A stretch of DNA of 64,000 nucleotides from NCBI RefSeq assembly GCF_006517175.1, contig NZ_CP041186.1, positions 2,259,001 to 2,323,000 on the forward strand. Reading direction: 5' to 3'. The notes beneath the pieces were generated by a model. That model made no database searches, was not told the origin of the DNA, and saw only the letters and a list, made by a program, of their open reading frames with translations. Below are positions 53,330 to 62,251 of this stretch, piece by piece (position 1 is the stretch's first letter; each line of letters opens with the position of its first letter). Both the position numbers and the translations under genes were made by a program. Origin of the DNA: Persicimonas caeni. GTDB taxonomy: Bacteria; Myxococcota_A; Bradymonadia; Bradymonadales; Bradymonadaceae.

Positions 53330-54733
53330 ATGTACGATCTAGTAGTCATTGGTTCGGGCCCCGGCGGCTATATCGCCGCCATTCGTGCTGCTCAACTCGG
53401 CATGAACGTGGCCTGCGTGGAGAAGTACGACAGCTACGGCGGCACCTGCCTCAACGTCGGGTGCATCCCGTCGAAGGCGCTGCTCGACTCGAGCGAAAGG
53501 TTCGCCGAGGTCAACCACGCGCTTGCCGACCACGGCATCAACGTGGGCGAGGTCGAGCTCGACCTCGACAAGATGCAGGCGCGCCGCCGCAAGGTCGTCG
53601 AGGACTCGGCCAACGGCGTCAACTTCCTGTTCGGCAAGAACAAGATCGACGGCATCCACGGGTTCGCGACCATCAAGGACAAGAATACCGTCGAGGTCGA
53701 TCTCAACGACGGCGACACCAAGACGCTCGAGACCAAGAAGATCTTGATCGCCACCGGCTCGAAGCCCTCGCAGCTTCCCGGCATCGAGTTCGACGACGAG
53801 CATATCCTCGATTCGACCTGGGCCCTCGAGCTCGACGAAGTCCCCGAGCACCTCATTGTGATCGGTGCCGGCGTCATCGGACTCGAGATGGGCTCCATCT
53901 GGTCGCGCCTGGGCGCCAAAGTCACCGTCATCGAGTACCTCCCCCAGATTCTGGGCGGTCGTGCCGACAAAGAGGTGATGAAGAAAGGCAAGCGCATCTT
54001 CGAAAAGCAGGGCCTCGAGTTCGTCATGAACGCGATGGTCACCGGCGCCGAGGTCAAAGACGGCCAGGTCGAGGTGAGCTACCAGCCGCGCGACGACGAA
54101 GAGAAGACCGAGACGCTCACCGGCGACAAGCTTCTGGTCGCCGTGGGTCGCTCGCCGTACACCGAAGGTCTGGGCCTGGAGAATATCGGGCTGGAGACCG
54201 ACGATCGCGGCTTCATCCACGTCGACGGCAACTACGAGACGAGCGTCGAGGGCGTCTACGCCATCGGCGACGTCATCCCCGGCCCCATGCTCGCCCACCT
54301 GGCCGAGCACGAGGGCGTGGTCGCCGTCGAGCGCATGAACGGCATGGGCTCGCACGTGCTCTACGAAGCGGTGCCCGACGTGGTCTACACCCACCCCGAG
54401 ATCGCCAGCGTCGGCAAGACCGCCGCACAGCTCGACGAAGAGGGCGTGGAGTACAAGACCGGCAAGTTCATGTTCCGCGCCAACGGTCGCGCCCGCGCCA
54501 TCAACGACACCGACGGGTTCGTCAAAGTCCTGGCCGACGCCAAGACCGACCGCATCCTCGGCGCCCATATCCTGGGCCCGCAGGCCGGCGACCTGATCGC
54601 CGAATTGGCCGTCGCGATGGAATTCTGGGGAAGCTCGGAAGACGTCGCGCGCAGCTCGCACGCACACCCGAGCTTGGCCGAGGTGGTCAAAGAGGCTTGT
54701 TTGGCCGTCGAGGGTCGGGCGCTCAACTCTTAA
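53330..54733 (+). CDS. lpdA: Dihydrolipoyl dehydrogenase (E3)
   Basis: 467 aa from ATG 53330. FAD-binding VVIGSGPGGYIAAIRAAQLG, redox-active disulfide GGTCLNVGCIPSKALL, NAD-binding GAGVIGLEMGSIW, and the C-terminal AHAHPSL-type His motif (SSHAHPSLAEV) complete the family pattern. It reoxidises dihydrolipoamide for the 2-oxoglutarate complex and probably others. Completes a sucA-sucB-lpdA cluster, although sucA and sucB are separated by 364 bp, so they may be separate transcripts. Confidence 0.95.
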   Translation: MYDLVVIGSGPGGYIAAIRAAQLGMNVACVEKYDSYGGTCLNVGCIPSKALLDSSERFAEVNHALADHGINVGEVELDLDKMQARRRKVVEDSANGVNFLFGKNKIDGIHGFATIKDKNTVEVDLNDGDTKTLETKKILIATGSKPSQLPGIEFDDEHILDSTWALELDEVPEHLIVIGAGVIGLEMGSIWSRLGAKVTVIEYLPQILGGRADKEVMKKGKRIFEKQGLEFVMNAMVTGAEVKDGQVEVSYQPRDDEEKTETLTGDKLLVAVGRSPYTEGLGLENIGLETDDRGFIHVDGNYETSVEGVYAIGDVIPGPMLAHLAEHEGVVAVERMNGMGSHVLYEAVPDVVYTHPEIASVGKTAAQLDEEGVEYKTGKFMFRANGRARAINDTDGFVKVLADAKTDRILGAHILGPQAGDLIAELAVAMEFWGSSEDVARSSHAHPSLAEVVKEACLAVEGRALNS

Positions 54734-54740
54734 GAGCTAC

Positions 54741-54898
54741 TAAGGGTGACTTAGGGTTACTTAGGGTTACTTAGGGTTACTTAGGGTTACTTAGGGTTAC
54801 TTAAGGCAGCCTGTTTGAAACGCACTGCTTAGTTCCCCTTAGTTCCACTTAGTCACCCTTAGTCACCTTTAGTTCCCCTTAGTCACCCTTACCTCCCC
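54741..54898. repeat. Period-10 TTAG-N6 array, both orientations
   Basis: TAAGGGTGAC (54741) and five TTAGGGTTAC units (54751-54800), a 28-bp spacer, then seven TTAGTTCCCC/TTAGTCACCC-type units (54829-54898). The last units extend into the 3' end of the globin gene, encoding its Gly-rich tail. It lies between convergent lpdA and globin genes. Confidence 0.88.
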
Positions 54899-55295
54899 CC
54901 AACATCTCATCTCGCGCCTCGCCGCCGGTTCGAACGACCAGGTCGCGAAGCTTCAAATCGAGATCGATCCACGCATCGAAGACGTGCTGTGGGACTTCGT
55001 AGTCCTGCAGCACGTCTTTTAGTATCTGGTGGCGGCGGTCGAAGTGACCGACGAGGATGGGGTGGTCTTGGTGGCCGCGCCGAATGGGCTTGCCGGTGTA
55101 CTCGACGTCCTCGTTGCCGAGGCGAGCACGGGTGTACTCGCCCTGCAGTCGGGCGATCTCGTCAAGGTCGGTGTCGACGAAGAAGAAGCCGATCATGACG
55201 TCGTCGAAGAGACGACGGTAGAAGTCGCGCATCATCTCGTCGAGGCGGTCGAGACCGCCGACCTCTTCGGAGAGGCTCCAGTTTTGGTCGGTCAT
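54879..55295 (-). CDS. Truncated hemoglobin (2-on-2 globin)
   Basis: 138 aa from ATG 55295. VGGLDRLDEMMRDFYRRLFDD, then FFFVDTDLDEIARLQGEYTRARLG, YTGKPIRRGHQDHPI and FDRRHQILKDVLQDY follow the truncated-globin pattern, with a His in RRGHQ as the likely proximal ligand, best fitting group I. Such globins bind O2 or NO. The C-terminal GGGKGD is encoded by repeat DNA. Its upstream region holds the 218-bp paired-REP element. Confidence 0.85.
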   Translation of the reverse strand: MTDQNWSLSEEVGGLDRLDEMMRDFYRRLFDDVMIGFFFVDTDLDEIARLQGEYTRARLGNEDVEYTGKPIRRGHQDHPILVGHFDRRHQILKDVLQDYEVPQHVFDAWIDLDLKLRDLVVRTGGEARDEMLGGGKGD

Positions 55296-55310
55296 GGTGC
55301 TTATTTGGTC

Positions 55311-55528
55311 GGATGGCTGGTTCGTAGCGATGCCCCCGGCCGGCCTCCACCGGCCCCCCCGCGCGGAGCGGCGGGGGGCTTTATGGTCGGCTTCTCGGAA
55401 GTGTCTCAGGGGCGAACGGTCGAGAATCGACCACTTTGAATAGATCGACCATATAGGCCCCCGCCGCTCCGCGCGGGGGCCGGGGGTGCGGAGGCACCCC
55501 GGGGGCATCGCCACTCACCTGCAATGCC
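55311..55528. mobile_element. 218-bp paired-REP/MITE element, copy 1
   Basis: Two arms of about 80 bp in inverted orientation (55311-55389 minus, 55445-55528 plus) flank a 55-bp core. Each arm runs CGACCATA, a CCCCC-GCGGGGG hairpin, a second GC hairpin, GGGGGCATCGC, ending near GCAATGC at the outside. The element at 60042-60259 has the same architecture and length. It fills the 246-bp gap between the globin and the next gene. Confidence 0.8.
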
Positions 55529-55541
55529 CACACAACCAAAA

Positions 55542-57341
55542 TCACCCAATCCGCCCGGTCGACATCAGCGATTCGTAAACCAGCAGGCGCACCGAATCAT
55601 TCTCGATCGACTTGAGCACCGTCTCGGTCTTGTGCTCCTCGACGGTCTGCAGCGTCACATCGAGGTCGCCGCCCCAGATGCACTGGTCGGTGTCGTCGAA
55701 CACCTCGACCACGCGCACGCGCACCGGCGTGTCCTGGAAGGTATTTCGCAAGGCCGCCAGCGGCACGTGGAGCATCGTGCGGTCGGTGTCTTCGGGGCGC
55801 GGCACGATCACGGTGAACGTGGGCACCATGCGAAGCTGCGATTCGCGCGGGTCCTGGAAGGGATCGAAGATCACCTGCGCGCCGAGCACGTGGCGAACCT
55901 CGGTGCACAAGATGGTGAACGCCTCGCGCTCGTCCCACTTTTGCCACGCCTGAAAACGGCGGTCCCACACCGCCTTGGCCTCGCCGAAATAGCCGCCGTA
56001 GGCCGATCGAAGCGTCTGGAGCAGCCGCTTTCGCTGCGAAGCTTCGAGGCGCTCGAACTGACGGAGCATCGCCTGGTGATTGGCCTGCAACGCCCGGGCG
56101 AGCAACTCGTCGTAGTTGTCGGGCAAGGAGTGCTCACCGGCCACGACCTGGACTTGCAGCGCGGAGTCGGCGACTGCCACCTGCAGCGGCTTCTCGTCGC
56201 TCTTGGTGGTGATGTCGCAAATCTCGCCGTGGGAGTTGGGGAGCGTCTCGGCCAGTGAGCGGCGCATGCCCACGAGCAGGTCGCGAAGCGCGTTATGCTC
56301 GCGCATGCTCCACGATAGCAGCGGCGCGTCCCACGGGAGGCTGTCGGGCTCGCACAAGCGCATCGTCTGCAGCGGGAGACCGAAGACCGACACCGGCGGC
56401 GTGCTTCGCCGGCCGGGGGCGAAGGCCAAGGCGCGCTGCTCTTCGCGGAAGAGCTCACTCCACGCATTCGCCAACTCGCCATAAGCCGACCACTCCTGGA
56501 GTTGCCCGGTCAGCTCGCCGCTCTCCTCGTCGACGATGCGCGCCAGCTTGAGCAGCGCTTGCTCGACGTCCACCCTGCTCTGCTCGGCGCGAAGCTTTTG
56601 GGCGGCGTGGCGCAGGAACGATTGCGGCGACAGCGCCAGGCTCTCCCAGCACAGCTCGACGAGCGCCGCCGGGTCGGGCGCGTCCTCCAAGCCCTCGACG
56701 GCCACGCCGATCTCTTCGACGGCGCCCTTCATGAAGCTCGAGCGCTCGACCACGCTCCAGTCGGGCCAGCCGCGCTTGGCGCGCTTGAGCTTCTCGGTGA
56801 AGTCGTCCATGCCGCTGAGCAGCAAAAAGACGCTGTCGCCGAACTGTTCGGCGAAATCGCTCAGCCGCTCTTCGAACAGGCTCATGCGCTGCTCGACGAT
56901 CGCCGGAATCTGGGTGAGGTGGACGCGATCGCCGCCGAGCTGACGCGCGGCCTTGTTCGTCAGGCTCTTGAGCTTGCGGTCGTCGCGGCTCTGCAGCACC
57001 AGGCCCACGCCCACCTGCGAGATCCCCAAGATTTCGGAGACGGGCTGCTGGAAAGCGAGCAGCAACTCGGAGTCGTCGACGTTGTCGATCAGCTTTTTGT
57101 GCAGGCGGATGCTCGGCGGCGACTGCGACAGGTCGGTCATCACGGGCACGGGGCGCCCCCCGTCGCTCAGGGTATCGTCGACGCCCACGTCGAGCAGGGC
57201 ACGCACCAGCGCATCCATGCGGCGACGCTGGTCGGCGACGGCGACCCCCTCCTCGGCCAACAAAATCAAAAAAGGATCGAGATGGACGGTCAGCAGCTCG
57301 CGAACCAAGCGTTTGGTTCTGAGCTCGATCGATTCACTCAC
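55542..57341 (-). CDS. Uncharacterised 599-aa protein
   Basis: From GTG 57341, with GAGGAG about 12 bp upstream; a longer frame reaches 57401 but lacks a better start. No signal peptide or membrane segment. The N-terminal 150 residues include LHKKLIDNVDDSELLLAFQQPVSEIL; the middle is helical (LFEERLSDFAEQFGDSVFLLLSGMDDF, LVELCWESLALSPQSFLRHAAQKL); the C-terminal 120 residues look like a beta-rich domain (YGGYFGEAKAVWDRRFQAW, VPTFTVIVPRPEDTDRTMLHVPL). No family recognised. Same strand as the P-loop NTPase 106 bp upstream. Confidence 0.7.
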   Translation of the reverse strand: MSESIELRTKRLVRELLTVHLDPFLILLAEEGVAVADQRRRMDALVRALLDVGVDDTLSDGGRPVPVMTDLSQSPPSIRLHKKLIDNVDDSELLLAFQQPVSEILGISQVGVGLVLQSRDDRKLKSLTNKAARQLGGDRVHLTQIPAIVEQRMSLFEERLSDFAEQFGDSVFLLLSGMDDFTEKLKRAKRGWPDWSVVERSSFMKGAVEEIGVAVEGLEDAPDPAALVELCWESLALSPQSFLRHAAQKLRAEQSRVDVEQALLKLARIVDEESGELTGQLQEWSAYGELANAWSELFREEQRALAFAPGRRSTPPVSVFGLPLQTMRLCEPDSLPWDAPLLSWSMREHNALRDLLVGMRRSLAETLPNSHGEICDITTKSDEKPLQVAVADSALQVQVVAGEHSLPDNYDELLARALQANHQAMLRQFERLEASQRKRLLQTLRSAYGGYFGEAKAVWDRRFQAWQKWDEREAFTILCTEVRHVLGAQVIFDPFQDPRESQLRMVPTFTVIVPRPEDTDRTMLHVPLAALRNTFQDTPVRVRVVEVFDDTDQCIWGGDLDVTLQTVEEHKTETVLKSIENDSVRLLVYESLMSTGRIG

Positions 57342-57446
57342 GAAAAGACTCCTCGAGGCGCGCGCGTATGCCAGCTCGTATCGGCCGGCACGCTCACACA
57401 AAAAACCCGCGCAGAAATTGGCGACAAATGTTGCTCGTCGACTATC

Positions 57447-58484
57447 TTACGCGTGAGCGGCCGCCGAGTGAAGGGGATTAAAGACACAAATTTGTGGCCA
57501 ACGCTCGCGCAGTTTGTGCGCCAATGCGGCCGCATCGACGCGGTGCCCCTGAATGCCACTGGGGTTGATGCTCAACGCCAGAATACGAGCCGGCTGCAGG
57601 GCGCGCACTTGCCAGCGTCGCTCGAGTCGCCCCAACCGCCGCGCAGAAGCCTGCAGCACCGTGCCGTCGGGCACGAGCAGCATACGCCCCTTCCCCGTCA
57701 CCGCGAGCAAATGCTCGACGACGCTGTCGCTCACGAGCCCCGGAATGGCGATGGCCTCGATCTCCTCGGTCCACAACGCCCCCGCTCGTTTGAGCCCCAA
57801 AAGAGCGCTCTTCGAGGGCAACTCGACCGGTTCGACCCCCTGTCCGCCCAACAGCGAACGGTCTTGGCTGATCGCCTCGCCCAAGAGCTCGCGCTGCCAG
57901 TCCTCCTCGACTTCCGCGAGCGCCAGCCGGTCGACCAACTGCGCGGTGCGCGCGCAGATCTCGTCGACGTCACTCGACAGCACCGCCCCGGTCGACACGA
58001 TGAGCGCATCGCTCAGCTCGGCCTTGGCGGCCACGGTGCGCCCGTACGCCCCGTCGATGAGCACGAGATCGACCCCGTGCTTCTCGAGCACGTCGATGCC
58101 CTTGCGCAAATCTCCGCGGTGGCGAACTCCCGCCAACACCACGGTCCCCTCCTCGATGACCCTTCCGACGAGCACCTCGCCGAGTGGCGTCGAGAACCCG
58201 AGCGACTCGACGTACTCCACCCGCGCAGTCGACTTGGCCAGCGCATCGCGCGCCGTGACAATCCAGTGGCCACGTTTCACGTGGATCGGCGGCTTCTTAG
58301 TCCCGATGAGCAAATCGGCCGATTCGCCGTCGATCCCGATCGACACCAGCCCCACACACCGATCGGCGCACGCCGGCGAGCCGAGCAAGAAGTTGAGCGT
58401 GGTCGTCTTGCCGCAGTTCTTCGCCACGCCGACCAGTGCCAGGCGGCTTACTTCGTCTAGTAAATTTGGAGGGATTGTCGTCAT
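57447..58484 (-). CDS. P-loop NTPase, possibly KamB-like
   Basis: 345 aa. Walker A is LVGVAKNCGKTTTLNFLL at residues 17-34 (GxxxxGKT), and VLIDGAYGRTVAA is a plausible Walker B/switch. The opening resembles the P-loop proteins found with lysine or ornithine aminomutases (KamB/OrfX type), recalled as beginning with GMAKNAGKTTTLN, but no aminomutase genes are here, so that link is tentative. The C-terminal half (LLALTGKGRMLLVPDGTVLQ-like) has no recognised domain. Soluble. Confidence 0.6.
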   Translation of the reverse strand: MTTIPPNLLDEVSRLALVGVAKNCGKTTTLNFLLGSPACADRCVGLVSIGIDGESADLLIGTKKPPIHVKRGHWIVTARDALAKSTARVEYVESLGFSTPLGEVLVGRVIEEGTVVLAGVRHRGDLRKGIDVLEKHGVDLVLIDGAYGRTVAAKAELSDALIVSTGAVLSSDVDEICARTAQLVDRLALAEVEEDWQRELLGEAISQDRSLLGGQGVEPVELPSKSALLGLKRAGALWTEEIEAIAIPGLVSDSVVEHLLAVTGKGRMLLVPDGTVLQASARRLGRLERRWQVRALQPARILALSINPSGIQGHRVDAAALAHKLRERWPQICVFNPLHSAAAHA

Positions 58485-58503
58485 ATCGTCGGTCTATTTG
58501 GGC

Positions 58504-58567
58504 AAACAAAAAACAATTTGAGGGTCGTCCAATTCACCATTTGTGGTGATTGACACGACCCTCAAAT
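58504..58567 (-). terminator. Intrinsic terminator of the M42 peptidase gene
   Basis: On the minus strand, ATTTGAGGGTCGT and ACGACCCTCAAAT form a 13-bp perfect stem with a further inner pairing (AATCACCA with TGGTGAATT), followed by TTGTTTTTTGTTTG. It lies 100 bp after the peptidase stop. Confidence 0.85.
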
Positions 58568-58653
58568 CGTCGTTTGTCCGCTCTAATAGGGTCCAATTCA
58601 CCATTTATGGTGATTCACACGACCCTCAAATCGTCGTTTGTCCGCTCTAATAG
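58527..58653. repeat. 63-bp direct duplication of the terminator region
   Basis: The 63-bp sequence GTCCAATTCACCATTTGTGG through GTCCGCTCTAATAG (58527-58589) is repeated at 58591-58653 with two substitutions. The second copy has half the terminator stem but no T-run, so it looks like a duplicated, partial terminator. Confidence 0.9.
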
Positions 58654-58660
58654 CACACGT

Positions 58661-59923
58661 TTAGTCGTCTTCGCCCTCGGGCTTGTCGCTGCCCTGGTGG
58701 CCGAGCGGCTCGGCCTGGTCGAGGCGCGGGTGGTTGTTCTGGAACTGGCGGCGAAGCTTGCCGCTGCCGTCGTCCATCGCGTCCATCGCCTGCACCGACT
58801 CGGCGATCGCGTGGACCGCGGCGAGCACGTCGGAGGTGTTCCCGGTCTCCGAGATGGTGTGCATGTTGCGGATCGGGAAGCCGATCGAGGTCGCAGCCGT
58901 GTCGACCGCGGCGAGCACGCCGGCCATGCCGTCGGTGCCGGTGTCGCGGCCGCAGACGTCGCGCTGGAACGGGATGTCCTTCTCTTTGGCGGTCGTCTCG
59001 ATGATGCGGTTGAGCTGCTCGCTCGCAATCGAGCCGACCGACATCGTGAAGCCCTTGCCCATCTCGAGCGGGGTGAACCGGCGGTCGCCGATACCCGGAG
59101 CGGCCACGTAGTCGTGGTTGACGTCGACGGCGATGATCGCGTCGGGGTTCAGCTCGCCGGCGAACACACGGCTGCCGAAGCGGCCGATCTCCTCGTAGCT
59201 CGCAATCGCGAACATCACGCGCACGTTGTCCGTGCCGCCGTTCTCGGCGATGAGGCGGGCGACCTCGGCGGCCACGAAGCAGCCCAGGCCGTTGTCCAGA
59301 TACGCGCCGTAGAAGGTGTCGGGGCTGAAGCCGCGCTTGATCGGGCGGTTCAAGATGATCGAGTCGCCCGCGCGAATGCCCAGGTTTTCGATCTGCTGCT
59401 TTTTGTTCTCACCGTGGATCTGCAGCTCGAGGTAGAGTTGCTCTTTCTTGATCCCCTTGTCGCCGGTGCGCAGCGCGCTGTCGGCGAAGTGAATCGCGCC
59501 CAAGGCCTCGACGGTGCCACCCTCGATGGTGCGGTAGTTGCCGGGATTCTCCGGATCTTCGCTGAAGACCTTGACCTCGTGACCGATGAGCGTCATCGGC
59601 AGGAACGAATCGCTGTCGATCCAGATCTTGCCGTCGTCACCAATGGAGCGCACCTGCATGCGGATCTTGTCGGCGTGGCCGATGATCATGACCGAGAACA
59701 TCTCGTCCTGGCCCGGGTGCGTGTCGAGCACGACGCCTGCGTGGCCCTTGAACTGGTGCAGCTTCCAGCCGTCCTGCGAGAACGACTCGAAGTACGGCTT
59801 GAGCACGCCGTAGGTCATCGCCCCTTCGAGCCCCACGGGGCTGGGAGCGGCGAGGATGTCACGCATCAGCGCAAATTGGTCCTCGGGCATCGACTCGTTC
59901 CACGGCTTCTTTGCATCACTCAT
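58661..59923 (-). CDS. M42-family metallopeptidase
   Basis: 420 aa. Dinuclear-metal aminopeptidase motifs: IGHADKIRMQV (the usual HxDE has Lys in place of Glu), YLDNGLGCFVA, SYEEIGRFGSR with the catalytic Glu pair, VDVNHDY, and RNMHTISETGNTSDV supplying the last ligand. M42 enzymes trim peptides as large tetrahedral complexes. The C-terminal 45 residues are hydrophilic and variable. Followed by an intrinsic terminator; its start faces the acyl-CoA dehydrogenase end across 354 bp. Confidence 0.86.
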   Translation of the reverse strand: MSDAKKPWNESMPEDQFALMRDILAAPSPVGLEGAMTYGVLKPYFESFSQDGWKLHQFKGHAGVVLDTHPGQDEMFSVMIIGHADKIRMQVRSIGDDGKIWIDSDSFLPMTLIGHEVKVFSEDPENPGNYRTIEGGTVEALGAIHFADSALRTGDKGIKKEQLYLELQIHGENKKQQIENLGIRAGDSIILNRPIKRGFSPDTFYGAYLDNGLGCFVAAEVARLIAENGGTDNVRVMFAIASYEEIGRFGSRVFAGELNPDAIIAVDVNHDYVAAPGIGDRRFTPLEMGKGFTMSVGSIASEQLNRIIETTAKEKDIPFQRDVCGRDTGTDGMAGVLAAVDTAATSIGFPIRNMHTISETGNTSDVLAAVHAIAESVQAMDAMDDGSGKLRRQFQNNHPRLDQAEPLGHQGSDKPEGEDD

Positions 59924-60041
59924 GACGTCACTCTATTTGTGAGAATTCTGCTACTTTGGAGTTGTTCTAAGCGCTCGACGCTTGTCGCGGGGGAATATAC
60001 CACGCGATGCGCGGAGGTAAAGGTGGGAGGAGGGATTTGCA

Positions 60042-60259
60042 GGCATTGCTGATTCGGGGCGATGCCCCCCGGCGCCTTCGCGCCGCCACCCCCGTGCGAG
60101 GCAACGGGGGTGGATATGGTCGGTCTTTCACAGGTGGTCCCCTTCTGCAGTTTCGCTCCTGCGACCACGTATGCCAGGTCGACCATAACGCCCCCCAGAG
60201 CTTCGCCTGGGGGGCAGCGGCGAAGGCCGCGGGGGGCATCGCTACGCATCAGCAATGCG
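60042..60259. mobile_element. 218-bp paired-REP/MITE element, copy 2
   Basis: Inverted arms 60042-60123 (minus) and 60178-60259 (plus) end in GCATTGCTGA and TCAGCAATGC. Inner ends are CCGACCATA-type. Same length and order of hairpins as copy 1, with diverged stem sequence that keeps pairing. It fills most of the 354-bp gap 59924-60277; nothing else is seen there. Confidence 0.85.
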
Positions 60260-60277
60260 CCTCAAAGAAGACGCACC

Positions 60278-62065
60278 TCAAAGGCTGCGCGCAACCTTAT
60301 TCAGCCGCGCCAACACACCCTCGTCGACATAGTCGACCTCGCCGGTCACCCGGTTCGCAATGAACTGGTCCACCGACGCCGTATCGACGTCGCCTTCGAC
60401 GCCCAACTCGGCGCGCTCCCACAGGCGGACCGTCGCGTAGAAGAGCCACGCCAACTTGTCCATCTGCGGGCGCATGGCGAGCGTCGCCGGGCCCATGTCC
60501 ATCTGGGCGATCTTGCCCAAAGCTTTCATCGACTCGCCGAGGCCGGCTTTGACCGCCGCGACGCGCTCCGAATCAGCCTCGTCACACTCGTCGAGCAGGG
60601 CGTTGAGGTGGCTGAAGAAGCCCTCGTGCACGCCGTACTTTTGCATGTCGCGCATCACCTGCATCTGCAGGGTGTTGTGGGTGCCCTCCCAGTTCTCGGT
60701 GACGATGGAGTCACGCAGCATACGCGGCAGGACCGAGAAGGTCTCGATGGCGCCGTTGCCGCCCAAGATCTCGATGCCGTCGACGGCGGCGTAGCGCGCC
60801 GACTTGGCGGTGCGCACCTTGTTGAGGTTCAGGGCCATGCGGAAGAAGCCCTTCTCGACGTCCGTCGCCTCGCCCTTGTCCAGCTTGTCCTGCAGCCAGG
60901 CAAGGTGCATCGTGCCGGACATGCACGCGTCGATCTCGGCTTTGACGTTCGCCAAGGTCTCTTGGACGAGCGGGTAGTTGATGATCGGCTGGTCGAAGGC
61001 CACGCGGTGCTCCGCGTAGGTCTGCGCGGTCACATAGGCCCGACGCGCGATGCCCATGCAGGCCGCCGCGTTGAACAGGCGGCTGGTGTTGATGACCAGG
61101 CGCATCATGTTCTTGAAGCCGTCTTTCGGCGCGCCCATGTGATAGGCGACCGCGCCGCGGAAGTCGCACTCGCCCGAGGCCATCGAGCGCGTGCCGATCT
61201 TGTCTTTGAGGCGGCGCACCGTGAAGTGGTTGACGCTGCCGTCCTCGAGCTGGCGCGGCACGAAGAAGAGGCCCAGGCCGCGGGTGCCCTCTTGCTTGGG
61301 CTTGCCGTTGGCGTCCTCGAACCGCGCGGTCATCAAGAAGATGTCGGCGTCGATATTCGAGCAGAACCACTTTTCGCCATAAATCCGGTACGAGCCGTCG
61401 GGCTGCTCGACGGCGCGCGAGGCGTTCCGGCCCACGTCGCTTCCGCCCTGCACTTCCGTCAGAAACTGCGCGCCCTCGAGGTGCTTGGCGTAGTCGCGGT
61501 CGAGGAAGCCCGGTAGGTACTTCTCGCGGATATCGTCCGGGGCGAGTTCTTGGAGCACGCGAATGACGCCCGCGGTGCACGCGGCCGGGCAGTTGTGGCC
61601 CGCTTCGCCGTTGTAGCTCGAGATGTAGAAGCGCGACAGCACGCCCGTAGCGTTCGGGTGGTGCGCGTACGCGGCCATCATGCCGCCGCCGTACATGTAG
61701 GCGCCCGCCTCGTGATAGGTCGGGTGGTGCTCGATCTGCTCGCTGCGCTCGCCGATGCCGCTGTAGCGGTCCAGGCGCGGCAGGTTCTCGTTGAGGTTGT
61801 TGCGCCGCACCAGCTTGTCGACCGGGCCGGCGACCTCGGCGCCAAATTTGGTGAGCTCTTCGGTCAGATCTTCGGCCGACTCGGTGGTCGCGTACAGCGG
61901 AACCAGTCGCTTGAAGTGGGTGTCCGAGGTGAACGCGTTGTCCGGCTGCGAGGCTTCCCACGCCTTCAGGTCGTTGCGGCCCTCCGCCTGCCCCGGCTGC
62001 ACGGCATCGGGCTGCGCCTCGGTGACCACCTTAGTGATATTCGACTCTGGGTTTTCCTTGTTCAT
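60278..62065 (-). CDS. AidB-like acyl-CoA dehydrogenase family protein
   Basis: 595 aa from ATG 62065. The acyl-CoA dehydrogenase middle and C-terminal domains are clear: GAQFLTEVQGGSDVGRNASRA (the AidB-type signature TExxGGSD), YRIYGEKWFCSNIDADIFL, RLKDKIGTRSMASGECDFRGA, and ILGGNGAIETFSVLPRMLRDSIVTENWEGTHN. About 45 hydrophilic residues precede the family region. The TENWEGTHN and QGGSD details fit the AidB/long-chain flavoprotein subgroup rather than short-chain enzymes. Substrate unknown. Confidence 0.88.
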   Translation of the reverse strand: MNKENPESNITKVVTEAQPDAVQPGQAEGRNDLKAWEASQPDNAFTSDTHFKRLVPLYATTESAEDLTEELTKFGAEVAGPVDKLVRRNNLNENLPRLDRYSGIGERSEQIEHHPTYHEAGAYMYGGGMMAAYAHHPNATGVLSRFYISSYNGEAGHNCPAACTAGVIRVLQELAPDDIREKYLPGFLDRDYAKHLEGAQFLTEVQGGSDVGRNASRAVEQPDGSYRIYGEKWFCSNIDADIFLMTARFEDANGKPKQEGTRGLGLFFVPRQLEDGSVNHFTVRRLKDKIGTRSMASGECDFRGAVAYHMGAPKDGFKNMMRLVINTSRLFNAAACMGIARRAYVTAQTYAEHRVAFDQPIINYPLVQETLANVKAEIDACMSGTMHLAWLQDKLDKGEATDVEKGFFRMALNLNKVRTAKSARYAAVDGIEILGGNGAIETFSVLPRMLRDSIVTENWEGTHNTLQMQVMRDMQKYGVHEGFFSHLNALLDECDEADSERVAAVKAGLGESMKALGKIAQMDMGPATLAMRPQMDKLAWLFYATVRLWERAELGVEGDVDTASVDQFIANRVTGEVDYVDEGVLARLNKVARSL

Positions 62066-62251
62066 TTTGTCTCTCGAGCGATGGAGCGTGTGAGACCCGG
62101 TAGTTGTGAATTGCCATTCAGCGCAATGGTACTCGATAGGTGCATAGATGCAACGCGTGAGGTGGGGCGAGGCTTCCGAGGCGACCGTTTGACGAGCTGC
62201 GACCCTTCCGAGGGTGCGCTTCATCGAAGGCGCCGAAGGCGCTTCGATTTT

